This document shows, piece after piece, positions 36,849-45,899 of a stretch of 64,000 nucleotides of DNA. The notes beneath the pieces were generated by a model. It did not search any database. It worked only from the letters and a program-made list of their open reading frames with translations, and had not been told where the DNA came from. A program made the position numbers and the translations under genes. Origin of the DNA: an uncultured Ectothiorhodospiraceae bacterium (lineage in GTDB: Bacteria; Pseudomonadota; Gammaproteobacteria; UBA6429; Thiohalophilaceae); NCBI GenBank assembly GCA_947259575.1, contig CAMYMU010000047.1, positions 45,430-109,429 on the forward strand, given 5' to 3'. Position 1 is the first letter of the stretch; every line of letters starts with the position of its first letter.

Positions 36849-37592
36849 TTAAGCCATATACATCCCACCATTTACGTGGATTGTCTCACCAGAGATGTAA
36901 CCAGCGCCTTCAGAGGCTAAAAATGCAACAGCTTTGGCTATTTCTGCTGGTTGTCCCAGGCGGTTCATTGGGATTTGACCCAATAGGGCCTCTTTTTGGG
37001 CATCAGGCAACGCTTTGGTCATATCCGTATCAATAAAACCAGGGGCAACCACATTTACCGTTATGCCGCGCGTCCCGACTTCCCTTGCCAGCGACTTACT
37101 GAAGCCAATGACGCCAGCCTTGGCGGCCCCGTAATTAGTCTGACCAGCATTGCCTGAAACACCGACGACTGATGCGATGCTAATAATACGGCCTTTACGT
37201 GCCTTCATCATCGGCCGCATACAGGCGCGCGATACCTTGAATAATGAGGTCAAGTTGGTCTGCATAATGGCATCCCACTCTTCATCTTTCATTCGCATCA
37301 AAAGATTGTCACGGGTGATACCTGCATTATTGACCAGGATAGAAGGCGCACCGTATTCATCCGTAATTTTTTTAATAGTCGCATCAATACTTTCCTGGCT
37401 AGTAACATCTAGCACAAGCCCAGCACCTTTGCCGCCCGCCTCTGTGATGTAATCTGAAATTGCTTGTGCGCCTTTTTCCGAGGTCGCCGTGCCAATGACT
37501 GTCGCACCCTGTGCAGTTAATTCAAGCGCAATCGCCTGACCGATGCCCCGGCTAGCGCCAGTTACGAGTGCAATTTCATTTTCTAAAGACAT
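36849..37592 (-). CDS. fabG: 3-oxoacyl-ACP reductase
   Basis: A 247-residue short-chain dehydrogenase reducing 3-oxoacyl-ACP with NADPH. GASRGIGQAIAL is the cofactor loop; the catalytic serine, tyrosine and lysine are in SVVGVSGNAGQTNYGAAKAG, and NVVAPGFIDTDMT follows. It sits in the conserved fabH-fabD-fabG-acpP-fabF order, 22 bp after fabD. Confidence 0.96.
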   Translation of the reverse strand: MSLENEIALVTGASRGIGQAIALELTAQGATVIGTATSEKGAQAISDYITEAGGKGAGLVLDVTSQESIDATIKKITDEYGAPSILVNNAGITRDNLLMRMKDEEWDAIMQTNLTSLFKVSRACMRPMMKARKGRIISIASVVGVSGNAGQTNYGAAKAGVIGFSKSLAREVGTRGITVNVVAPGFIDTDMTKALPDAQKEALLGQIPMNRLGQPAEIAKAVAFLASEGAGYISGETIHVNGGMYMA

Positions 37593-37614
37593 GTTTTTTA
37601 CCTTTTACAAATAA

Positions 37615-38547
37615 TTAACCATTTGAAATTTGTGCATCTATCGCTGCTGAATCGATTAGTGCAGCATGTGTAAGCGTCTTATCAATGCGTTTGTTTAAAC
37701 CCCATAATACTTTACCAGGACCACACTCAAGTATGCGATCAACTCCCTGATTTGCCATGCTCTTGATTATTTCTACCCAACGCACAGGTTGGTATAACTG
37801 ACGAACAAGCGCTTGTTTAATCTGATCAGCTGAGTTTTCCGCGTTAACATCAACATTATTAAGCACCGGTACTGTGGGCTCTGAAAAATTGATAGACGTT
37901 AAATCAGCTGCAAGTTTATCAGCGGCTGGTTTCATTAGCTGACAGTGTGATGGCACGCTGACAGGTAAGATCACTGCTCGCTTGGCACCTTTTTCTTTTG
38001 CCAACACCGTTGCTTTTTCAACTGCATCGGTATGCCCAGCAATGACGACCTGACCGGGCGAATTAAAATTAACGGCCTCTACTATCTGTTCCGCACCAGT
38101 GGCAGCGCTACAAACTTCGCGAACCGCATCATCGTCAAGGCCGAGAATAGCGGCCATCGATCCAGTACCCGCTGGAACGGCTTCTTGCATATACTTACCA
38201 CGTGCTGAAACTAACTTGATCGCATCTTTGAAATCGATAACACCTGCGCAAACAAGTGCAGTGTATTCACCAAGGCTATGTCCAGCCATAACAACGGGTT
38301 GTTCACCATTTTTTTCATTCCACAGTTTCCATACTGCTACCCCTGCGGCTAACATCGCTGGTTGAGTTACATCTGTAGAATTTAATTTCTCTTCGGGTCC
38401 AGAAGTCACCACCTCCCAGAGATCATAACCAAGAACTGCAGACGCTTCGTCGAATGTTTCTTTTACTTGTGGGTTGTCTTCATAATATGCAGTCAACATA
38501 CCGATTGACTGTGAACCCTGACCAGGGAATACCATCGCTAAACTCAT
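37615..38547 (-). CDS. fabD: Malonyl-CoA:ACP transacylase
   Basis: A 310-residue acyltransferase loading malonate onto ACP. FPGQGSQSIGM is the opening oxyanion motif, the nucleophile serine is in GHSLGEY (around residue 92), and the histidine in SVPSHCQLMKP (around 200). Standard length. 38 bp after fabH. Confidence 0.96.
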   Translation of the reverse strand: MSLAMVFPGQGSQSIGMLTAYYEDNPQVKETFDEASAVLGYDLWEVVTSGPEEKLNSTDVTQPAMLAAGVAVWKLWNEKNGEQPVVMAGHSLGEYTALVCAGVIDFKDAIKLVSARGKYMQEAVPAGTGSMAAILGLDDDAVREVCSAATGAEQIVEAVNFNSPGQVVIAGHTDAVEKATVLAKEKGAKRAVILPVSVPSHCQLMKPAADKLAADLTSINFSEPTVPVLNNVDVNAENSADQIKQALVRQLYQPVRWVEIIKSMANQGVDRILECGPGKVLWGLNKRIDKTLTHAALIDSAAIDAQISNG

Positions 38548-38585
38548 TACACACCTATAAATTTAAATTAGAAAGAGCCCTGTTA

Positions 38586-39554
38586 CTAATATTTTAATAA
38601 CGCTGAACCCCAGGTAAAACCTCCACCAAAGGCTTCTAACAGCAAGGTCTCACCTCTTTTAATACAATCGGTCTTTACCGCCACATCTAATGCTAAGGGA
38701 ATTGACGCAGCTGAAGTATTACCGTGTTCATGCACGGTCACGACGACATTATCCATTCCCATTTTCAATTTTTTTGCTGTAGCCTTGATGATCCTGATGT
38801 TCGCCTGATGTGGAACTAACCAATCGATATCAGACTTTTCCATATTATTCTTTGCGAGAGTTTCATCAACGATTCGACCAAGAGTATTCACAGCCATCTT
38901 AAATACTTCGTTGCCCTGCATTGTCATCTTTGCTTCACCTTTCTCGACAAGCTCAGGGTGCTCAGAAATACCAGCGGGGACGGTTAATAATTCTTTGTAA
39001 GCGCCATCTGCGTGCAAGTGTGTTGACAAGATTCCAGGCTCATCACTTTCTTGCAGGATAACTGCGCCAGCACCATCACCAAACAGCACACAGGTGGTAC
39101 GATCTTTCCAATTGACTATTCGTGATAAGGTTTCAGCACCAACAACCAGCGCTGTTTTTGCTTCACCTGTTTTAATAAATTTTTCTGCCACAGAAAGTGC
39201 ATAAACAAATCCCGTACATACAGCCTGCACATCAAATGCTGCACAGCCATGAATATCAAGCCTTTCCTGTAGCAAGCAAGCGGTACTGGGAAAAATCCGA
39301 TCAGGTGTTGTCGTTGCAACAATAATTAGATCAATATCTGAGGCCTGAATGCCTGCCGTCTTAATTGCATCAAGTGAGGCTTTTTCTGCCAGATCACAGG
39401 TAGTTTCATCTTCAGCTGCAATATGGCGTTTTTTAATGCCGGTACGATCTGTAATCCACTCATCAGATGTATCAACGATCTTTTCAAGATCATGATTGGT
39501 TAACGCCTTCTCGGGCAAATAAGAACCAGTTGACAATATTCTTGCGTAACTCAC
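38586..39554 (-). CDS. fabH: 3-oxoacyl-ACP synthase III
   Basis: A 322-residue KAS III starting fatty acid synthesis from acetyl-CoA and malonyl-ACP. The triad is visible: cysteine in [10 protein letters not shown], histidine in VPHQANIRI and asparagine in [12 protein letters not shown]. Its start overlaps plsX by 4 bp, so the two are translationally coupled. Confidence 0.96.
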   Translation of the reverse strand: MSYARILSTGSYLPEKALTNHDLEKIVDTSDEWITDRTGIKKRHIAAEDETTCDLAEKASLDAIKTAGIQASDIDLIIVATTTPDRIFPSTACLLQERLDIHGCAAFDVQAVCTGFVYALSVAEKFIKTGEAKTALVVGAETLSRIVNWKDRTTCVLFGDGAGAVILQESDEPGILSTHLHADGAYKELLTVPAGISEHPELVEKGEAKMTMQGNEVFKMAVNTLGRIVDETLAKNNMEKSDIDWLVPHQANIRIIKATAKKLKMGMDNVVVTVHEHGNTSAASIPLALDVAVKTDCIKRGETLLLEAFGGGFTWGSALLKY

Positions 39555-40597
39555 TGCTCTTCCTTTGCAATTTCTAACTGGCTTTCCAGTTTTCTGCGTA
39601 TCTGATTAGGAACATCTTTAATAACTTCTTCTCTGGCTTCCAGTATCGCCTTGCCAAACGCATACGCGTCAGCACCACCATGGCTTTTGACAACAATACC
39701 GTTCAAACCTAACAAGCTAGCACCGTTATAAGAACGTGGATCAAGTCTTTTCTTGAAAGCTTTGAGGACTGGATAGGCGGCCAGAGCCGAAAGCCTGGTA
39801 AAGATATTACGTTTAAATTCTTTTTTTAGGTAAGCGCCGAACATTTTAGCAACGCCTTCACTCGCTTTAAGCATAACGTTGCCAATAAAACCGTCACAGA
39901 CAACCACGTCCGCTGGATTCATATAAATCCCATCGCCTTCGATGAAACCCACATAATTGAGGTTACATTCATTGAACAAACGAGCCGCTTCTTTGACGCG
40001 CTCGTTGCCTTTAATTTCTTCTTCACCAATATTGAGCAAACCAACTGTTGGGTTCGGGTTGTCATCTACAGCACTGGTCAACACAGAGCCCATTACAGCA
40101 AACTCAAGCAAGTGTTCAGCAGATGAATCCACATTCGCACCAAGATCAAGCACATGGGTATGACCAGAAATGGTTGGTAAGGCAGTACAGATGGCTGGGC
40201 GATCAATGCCTGGCAATGTTTTTAAAACAAACCGTGCGGTAGCCATGAGTGCGCCGGTATTACCTGCACTAACACATGCGTGTGCAACACCATCTTTTAC
40301 TAGATTGATCGCGACGCGCATGGATGAGTCTTTCTTCTTGCGGAGCGCATGTGAAGGTAAGTCTGTCATTTCGACAACTTCTGAGGCATGTTCAACCACA
40401 AGCCGGTCACTCACACTGCCACCTTCTTCACTGACTGCCGACTCTAATATATTACTATCACCAACCAGGATTAATTTTAAATCAGGATGACGTTGCAGGA
40501 TATGTACAGCAGCAGAAACGGTTACGTCAGGACCGTGATCCCCACCCATGGCATCAAGCGCAATAATTATCATATCGTTAGTATTTTTTTTCGACAT
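39551..40597 (-). CDS. plsX: Phosphate acyltransferase PlsX
   Basis: A 348-residue enzyme converting acyl-ACP to acyl phosphate for phospholipid synthesis. [12 protein letters not shown] at the front and [10 protein letters not shown] are family hallmarks. Two starts are possible: ATG at 40597, with gaag upstream, or ATG at 40573 directly before [10 protein letters not shown] with no ribosome binding site; I keep the former. It is separated from rpmF by a strong hairpin. Confidence 0.94.
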   Translation of the reverse strand: MSKKNTNDMIIIALDAMGGDHGPDVTVSAAVHILQRHPDLKLILVGDSNILESAVSEEGGSVSDRLVVEHASEVVEMTDLPSHALRKKKDSSMRVAINLVKDGVAHACVSAGNTGALMATARFVLKTLPGIDRPAICTALPTISGHTHVLDLGANVDSSAEHLLEFAVMGSVLTSAVDDNPNPTVGLLNIGEEEIKGNERVKEAARLFNECNLNYVGFIEGDGIYMNPADVVVCDGFIGNVMLKASEGVAKMFGAYLKKEFKRNIFTRLSALAAYPVLKAFKKRLDPRSYNGASLLGLNGIVVKSHGGADAYAFGKAILEAREEVIKDVPNQIRRKLESQLEIAKEEQ

Positions 40598-40641
40598 GCC
40601 TGGCTTCTTTTACACTGGCCTTTACAAAAATAGCTTGCTTA

Positions 40642-40676
40642 TAAAAAACAACGGGACATGAAGTTTCATGTCCCGT
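40642..40676 (-). terminator. Hairpin terminator between rpmF and plsX
   Basis: acgggacatgaa (40651-40662) and ttcatgtcccgt (40665-40676) form a perfect 12-bp stem. On the minus strand it is followed by a T-rich run (tgttttttat). It should end yceD-rpmF transcripts or attenuate readthrough into the plsX-fab block. Confidence 0.85.
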
Positions 40677-40701
40677 TTGTATCAGAAATATACGTTTCTG
40701 A

Positions 40702-40884
40702 TTATTCGTTGTTGTCTGTATCAATAACCTTGCGTCCACGGTAATAGCCATCTGGGCTAACGTGGTGGCGCAGGTGTGTCTCACCCGAGGTTGGCTCGAT
40801 TGAGAGTGTGCGCGAAGGTAATGAATCATGCGAACGACGCATGCCACGCTTCGAAGGTGTCATTTTGTTTTTTTGAACAGCCAT
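40702..40884 (-). CDS. rpmF: Ribosomal protein bL32
   Basis: A 60-residue basic ribosomal protein opening [20 protein letters not shown], the bL32 signature. No CxxC zinc pairs are present, so it is the zinc-free form. It lies 26 bp after yceD, the usual gammaproteobacterial pair, and is followed by a strong terminator. Confidence 0.97.
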   Translation of the reverse strand: MAVQKNKMTPSKRGMRRSHDSLPSRTLSIEPTSGETHLRHHVSPDGYYRGRKVIDTDNNE

Positions 40885-40910
40885 AGTTCTATTGCCTCAT
40901 ACTAAAATAT

Positions 40911-41465
40911 TTAATCTTTACGTTTTAAATTTGCTAATACTGAAAACGGATTTTCTTTTACCTCATCATCAGCACTTATTTCAGAAGCACTGTTATCAGT
41001 CTTGCCATCCGAATCACTAATCCACTTTGAAGCGGAACATTCTGACCTGTCATGCATCGGTATCTGAGGCATTGCCAGCAAAAGTTCATCTTCAATCACG
41101 TCATTCAATATCAACGGATTCGTTTCGACGAGATAAGGTTCAAACCTTATGGGTAGTGTCTTTGCTTCTTTTTCAGCCCTGATCCACGCCAGCGAAAAAT
41201 CCTTCTCGATAGGAAAATCATATCGTTCAAGACAACGCTGGCAAACCAGGGCTAAATTCGTCTCAATACGACCTGAAACAAAAGGCACCCCAAACTCGTC
41301 AGTGTCAAAGTTTAACACAATTGCGATCGTACCCGTATCATCGACCAATAATGGTCTCAAACGCTTGAACTGTTTGAGAGGTATGGTGCCCTCCAATACC
41401 GACCTGGACTCTACGAGCCGAAAAGGGTCGATTTCGTGTGGCAACCGCTTGCGCTGGTTTGACAT
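40911..41465 (-). CDS. yceD: YceD family protein (DUF177), 23S rRNA accumulation protein
   Basis: A 184-residue DUF177 protein with CQRCLERYDFPIE and the acidic segment LNDVIEDELLLAMPQIP, matching E. coli YceD, which affects 23S rRNA levels. Residues after ~150 are a low-complexity polar extension. The ATG at 41463-41465 has no ribosome binding site; a near-perfect promoter ends about 10 bp upstream (41475-41503), so the mRNA is predicted to start only a few bases before the ATG. Confidence 0.93.
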   Translation of the reverse strand: MSNQRKRLPHEIDPFRLVESRSVLEGTIPLKQFKRLRPLLVDDTGTIAIVLNFDTDEFGVPFVSGRIETNLALVCQRCLERYDFPIEKDFSLAWIRAEKEAKTLPIRFEPYLVETNPLILNDVIEDELLLAMPQIPMHDRSECSASKWISDSDGKTDNSASEISADDEVKENPFSVLANLKRKD

Positions 41466-41474
41466 AGGCCGCGA

Positions 41475-41503
41475 ATTTTATCGATCAGGCATAGTTCTGT
41501 CAA
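41475..41503 (-). promoter_or_regulatory. Sigma-70 promoter for yceD-rpmF
   Basis: Read on the minus strand: TTGACA (41498-41503), a 17-bp spacer, then TAAAAT (41475-41480). All six -35 and five of six -10 bases match consensus. Transcription should start near 41468, about 3 bases before the yceD ATG. Confidence 0.8.
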
Positions 41504-41619
41504 AAAAATGTAGCGTTTTCGGGGGCTTCTGTACGCTATACTGGTTGGGATTCAAGATATTGATCCAGGCAAAATGAGCACCAGAGGCTCCCATGTTGGA
41601 AGAGATCTAAGATAGCTGC

Positions 41620-43038
41620 ATGATAAAAAAGATTCTAATTGCCAATCGAGGTGAAATTGCCGTAAGAATAGTAAGGGCTTGTGCCGAAATGGGCGTTAAG
41701 TCTGTCGCGGTCTATGCAGAGCCTGATCGCTATGCCCTACATGTCAAAAAGGCTGACGAAGCCTATAGTTTGGGCCCAGATACCGTTGCTGGCTACCTCA
41801 ATGCTCACCGTTTGGTCAATTTAGCCAAGGCGGCAGGCTGTGATGCCCTTCACCCTGGTTATGGATTTCTCTCTGAAAACCCCGAACTAGCAGATATCTG
41901 CGCCCGTAGAGGCGTCTATTTCATCGGCCCCACTAGCGAAGTCATCCACAAAATGGGAGACAAAACGGAGGCACGCAATGCCATGACCGCAGCAGGGATC
42001 CCTGTAACACCCGGTAGCGATGGTAATGTGGCCAATCTAGAAGAGGCCCTGAGCATCTCGGAAAAAGTGGGTTATCCCATAATGCTAAAAGCGACAGCAG
42101 GAGGTGGTGGCCGCGGCATCCGAAAATGTGATTCTGCTAATGATTTAAAGCGAAATTACGAACGGGTGATTTCCGAGGCAACCAAGGCTTTTGGACAATC
42201 TGACGTTTTCATCGAAAAATTCATCGAAAATCCCAAACATATTGAAGTCCAGATTCTGGCCGATCAACATGGCAATGCCATCCACCTGTTCGAACGCGAT
42301 TGCTCAATTCAACGCCGTCATCAGAAGCTGGTCGAAATAGCTCCTTCGCCTCAACTGACTGATGAACAACGAGACATGTTAGGCGAACTGGCAGTCAAAG
42401 CGGCATTAGCCGTCGGTTATACCAATGCTGGCACGGTTGAGTTCTTGTTGGATAAAAATGAAAACTTTTATTTCATGGAAATGAATACTCGTCTACAAGT
42501 CGAACATCCAATCACCGAAGTCATTACCGGTGTTGATATCGTACAAGAACAAATACGTATCGCCTCTGGATTAAAATTAAAGTACAGCCAGGAACAAATT
42601 ATTAAACGTGGTTATGCCATCGAATTTCGCATTAATGCCGAAGATCCTAAAAATGATTTCCTACCAAGCTTTGGTAAAATTAATCGATATTTTGCCGCCG
42701 GTGGTCCAGGTGTACGAACAGATGGTGCAATCTATTCAGGTTACACCATTCCACCCTACTACGACTCAATGTGCGCAAAGCTCATAGTTTGGGCGTTAGA
42801 CTGGGATGCCGTTTTAGATCGCGCTGAACGCGCACTCAACGATATTACTGTCGCGGGTGTAAAGACTACCATTCCGTACCACTTAGAAATTTTAAAGTCA
42901 GCTGAGTTTCAGGCTGGAAAATTTGATACCAGCTTTGTCGCTGAACACCCAGAGCTAATTAATTATTCTGTTCGACATTCCAATCGAGAAATGGCTGCTG
43001 CAGTAGGTGCGGCTATCGCTGCAAGCATGGGTTTATAA
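41620..43038 (+). CDS. pycA: Pyruvate carboxylase subunit A (biotin carboxylase)
   Basis: A 472-residue ATP-grasp biotin carboxylase: IANRGEIAVRIVRAC opening, ATP loop KATAGGGGRGIRK (about 159-171), catalytic region EMNTRLQVEHPITE. It resembles AccC, but the next gene, 15 bp on, is a carboxyltransferase with its own biotinyl domain, so the pair is the two-subunit pyruvate carboxylase of proteobacteria, making oxaloacetate from pyruvate. AccC remains the alternative for this subunit alone; accB is not adjacent. Confidence 0.88.
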   Translation: MIKKILIANRGEIAVRIVRACAEMGVKSVAVYAEPDRYALHVKKADEAYSLGPDTVAGYLNAHRLVNLAKAAGCDALHPGYGFLSENPELADICARRGVYFIGPTSEVIHKMGDKTEARNAMTAAGIPVTPGSDGNVANLEEALSISEKVGYPIMLKATAGGGGRGIRKCDSANDLKRNYERVISEATKAFGQSDVFIEKFIENPKHIEVQILADQHGNAIHLFERDCSIQRRHQKLVEIAPSPQLTDEQRDMLGELAVKAALAVGYTNAGTVEFLLDKNENFYFMEMNTRLQVEHPITEVITGVDIVQEQIRIASGLKLKYSQEQIIKRGYAIEFRINAEDPKNDFLPSFGKINRYFAAGGPGVRTDGAIYSGYTIPPYYDSMCAKLIVWALDWDAVLDRAERALNDITVAGVKTTIPYHLEILKSAEFQAGKFDTSFVAEHPELINYSVRHSNREMAAAVGAAIAASMGL

Positions 43039-43053
43039 GGATAAATAATTCAT

Positions 43054-44886
43054 ATGGCTAAGATTCATTTTACAGACACCATATTACGTGATGCTCATCA
43101 GTCCCTCATCGCAACGCGAATGCGCACCGAAGATATGTTACCTATCTGCGACAAACTGGATCAAGTTGGCTACTGGTCACTGGAGGTATGGGGCGGCGCT
43201 ACTTTCGATGCATGTATTCGATTCCTAAAAGAAGACCCTTGGCAACGTCTAAGACAACTAAAAGACGCATTACCGAAAACACCTTTGCAAATGTTACTAC
43301 GCGGTCAAAACTTATTAGGCTACCGTCATTATGCAGATGATGTCGTCACCAGCTTTGTCCAAAAAGCTGCAGACAATGGTATGGATGTATTTCGAATATT
43401 TGATGCACTGAATGATTTACGCAACCTGCAGATCTCAATCGATGCAGTCAAAAAAGCAGGCAAGCACGCACAAGGTACAATTTGTTACACGACCAGCCCG
43501 GTACATACAATTGAACAATTCGTTCAGCTCGGCAAACAAATACAGGATATGGGATGCGACAGCATTGCGATCAAAGATATGGCTGGATTGCTAACTCCAC
43601 ATGTAACAGGTGAACTCGTCTCAGCACTGGTAGAGAACATTTCTTTGCCCGTACATATTCATTCACACGCAACCTCAGGGCTAGCGGCTATGTGCCAAAT
43701 GAAAGCAATTGAGAATGGTGCACACGCCATTGATACAGCTATATCTTCATTTGCAGGCGGTACCAGTCACCCACCCACTGAAAGCATGGTGGCTGCCTTG
43801 CGTGGAACGGAATATGACTCACAGCTCGATCTGGAATTAATTCAAAGCATCGGGTTTTACTTCTACGATGTGCGCAAAAAGTATCATCAGTTCGAGAGCG
43901 ACTATACAGGCGTTGATACACGCGTCCAGGTTAACCAGGTACCAGGCGGTATGATCTCAAATCTCGCGCATCAGTTAAAAGAACAAGATGCATTGAATCG
44001 CATGCAAGAAGTACTTGAAGAGATACCACAAGTGCGTGCAGATCTTGGTTATCCCCCTTTAGTCACACCATCTTCACAGATCGTTGGCACCCAAGCGGTA
44101 TTAAATGTAATCGCTAATGAGCGTTACAAAACCATTACAAATGAAGTAAAGCTATACATGAAAGGCCGCTATGGAAAGGCGCCGGGTAAGGTAAATGAAG
44201 CGGTAAGACGCCAAGCCATTGGTAACGAGGATGTTATCGATGTGCGCCCAGCCGATTTGATACCGCCAGAACTCATTAAACTAAAAAGTGAAATCGGTAG
44301 CCTGGCCCATAATGATGAAGATGTACTCACTTATGCAATGTTCCCCGATATTGGCCGTGATTTTTTACAACAACGCGAAGATGGTACCCTGGAACCAGAA
44401 GCACTGCTTTCTCCTGATGACAATGCCAACGCGGCGTGCATGGCGGCGACTGAATTTAATGTCGCCATCCATGGAGAGAGTTATCACATCAAAGTAAATG
44501 GTACTGGTTATCGTAACCAACCTACACGCCCGTATTATATTAGTATCGATGGTGTGCCTGAAGAAATTTTGGTGGAGCCGCTGGACAGCATTAGCCTTGA
44601 GCCAGGCAGCCAAAATGGTGACACACCCTCTGCTCAACAAAATAACGGTCTACGACCACGCGCAACAGAGCCCGGCCACGTCACTACTTCTATGCCGGGA
44701 ACGATTGTTGATGTACTTGTCGCCATTGATGACGAGGTGAAAGCCGGCGATGCGGTGTTAATTACCGAAGCGATGAAAATGGAAACTGAGGTGCAAGCAC
44801 CCATCGCAGGTACCATCAAAGCAATCCATGTAAAAAAAGCTGATTCGGTCACGCCCGATGAAATGTTAATCGAAATCGTCAACTAA
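43054..44886 (+). CDS. pycB: Pyruvate carboxylase subunit B (carboxyltransferase with biotinyl domain)
   Basis: A 610-residue protein: a DRE-TIM carboxyltransferase barrel (DTILRDAHQSLIATRM, then HIHSHATSG metal ligands), the PYC_OADA conserved domain, a polar linker rich in Q, N and P (about 525-545), and a C-terminal biotinyl domain with K575 in EAMKME. The same architecture serves OadA of the sodium-pumping oxaloacetate decarboxylase, but no beta or gamma membrane subunits are present and the biotin carboxylase gene precedes it, so pyruvate carboxylase is preferred. Confidence 0.87.
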   Translation: MAKIHFTDTILRDAHQSLIATRMRTEDMLPICDKLDQVGYWSLEVWGGATFDACIRFLKEDPWQRLRQLKDALPKTPLQMLLRGQNLLGYRHYADDVVTSFVQKAADNGMDVFRIFDALNDLRNLQISIDAVKKAGKHAQGTICYTTSPVHTIEQFVQLGKQIQDMGCDSIAIKDMAGLLTPHVTGELVSALVENISLPVHIHSHATSGLAAMCQMKAIENGAHAIDTAISSFAGGTSHPPTESMVAALRGTEYDSQLDLELIQSIGFYFYDVRKKYHQFESDYTGVDTRVQVNQVPGGMISNLAHQLKEQDALNRMQEVLEEIPQVRADLGYPPLVTPSSQIVGTQAVLNVIANERYKTITNEVKLYMKGRYGKAPGKVNEAVRRQAIGNEDVIDVRPADLIPPELIKLKSEIGSLAHNDEDVLTYAMFPDIGRDFLQQREDGTLEPEALLSPDDNANAACMAATEFNVAIHGESYHIKVNGTGYRNQPTRPYYISIDGVPEEILVEPLDSISLEPGSQNGDTPSAQQNNGLRPRATEPGHVTTSMPGTIVDVLVAIDDEVKAGDAVLITEAMKMETEVQAPIAGTIKAIHVKKADSVTPDEMLIEIVN

Positions 44887-44989
44887 TTTTTCATATTGCA
44901 GCTAAATTTTTCCTGCAACTTTACTGCCGAATCTATTTGATTCGTTATATAATCCCTGTTTTCAACCACGATACTCAAGCCAGTTCAAA

Positions 44990-45565
44990 ATGAAGTTAGT
45001 TTTAGCCTCCACCTCGCCTTATCGTCGAACCATTCTCGAAAAATTGGATATCGACTTTGAAACAAAAGCCCCTGTGGTTGATGAAAGTATTTTCATCGAC
45101 GAAATTCCTGAGCAACTCGTTGCACGGCTCGCAGAAGCTAAGGCTAGAGCAGTTGCTGAACATGAAAACAATGCTTTAATCATTGGTTCCGATCAGGTTG
45201 CTGTTGTTGACGGACAAATTTTAGGAAAACCCGGCAATCATGAAAATGCCGTTAAACAACTTCGTCGCACGGCAGGTAAACGCGTTAGTTTTCTAACCGG
45301 TCTTTGTTTATTTAATACTGAGTCGAAACGAGCTCAGGTTGAAGTTGTACCGTTCAATGTAATCTTTCGGCAACTGACCGATAGCCAAATCGAAAACTAC
45401 TTAAAAAAAGAACAGCCCTATAATTGTGCAGGCAGCTTTAAATCTGAAGGATTGGGTATCGCACTCTTTGAGCGCATGGAAGGTGAAGATCCCAATACCT
45501 TGATTGGCCTCCCCCTAATCCGACTGATTCGCATGCTCGAAAGTGAAGGTTTTCCCATCATCTAG
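44990..45565 (+). CDS. yceF: Maf family nucleotide pyrophosphatase YceF (7-methyl-GTP type)
   Basis: A 191-residue Maf/HAM1-like enzyme. ASTSPYRRTILEKL, the catalytic aspartate in IIGSDQVAV and CAGSFKSEGLGI align closely with E. coli YceF, a 7-methyl-GTP pyrophosphatase. In E. coli it is divergent from yceD; here the two pyruvate carboxylase genes lie between them. Cytoplasmic. Confidence 0.93.
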   Translation: MKLVLASTSPYRRTILEKLDIDFETKAPVVDESIFIDEIPEQLVARLAEAKARAVAEHENNALIIGSDQVAVVDGQILGKPGNHENAVKQLRRTAGKRVSFLTGLCLFNTESKRAQVEVVPFNVIFRQLTDSQIENYLKKEQPYNCAGSFKSEGLGIALFERMEGEDPNTLIGLPLIRLIRMLESEGFPII

Positions 45566-45899
45566 CAACCATGCAACACTACTGGCTGTACAATTATTCG
45601 TCACAGTAAGCACCACGAGTAGACTAAATCTTCGCGACTGGGTAAAACAATTTATACGTTTTTGTTTTCACCATACCTCGCCGTACAGATGATTTTATTG
45701 TATTATTAACAATAAGATACAAGATATTATTGATTTAGTTTCTAACTTGAAAATACAGCTTACATGCAAAATTAATTCGTAAGACTTATTTACCCCTAAA
45801 GCCCTGACTATCTAAGTCGATGTTGTATATATAAAGGTAGTTTCCTGGCGTGGAAGGCTACTGTGTGTTCGTCAAATGTTAGACACTGGAAAGTATTAA
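45566..45899. other. 334-bp intergenic region, no gene seen
   Basis: AT-rich gap before the large cyclic di-GMP protein. ttattgt (45695-45701) and acaataa (45709-45715) can pair around a 7-base loop but there is no T-tract or GC stem, so it is not a convincing terminator. No promoter with both boxes was found. Confidence 0.5.

Noticed and set aside
43054..44886. OadA of a sodium-pumping oxaloacetate decarboxylase
   Set aside because: No beta or gamma subunit genes are adjacent and a biotin carboxylase gene precedes it.
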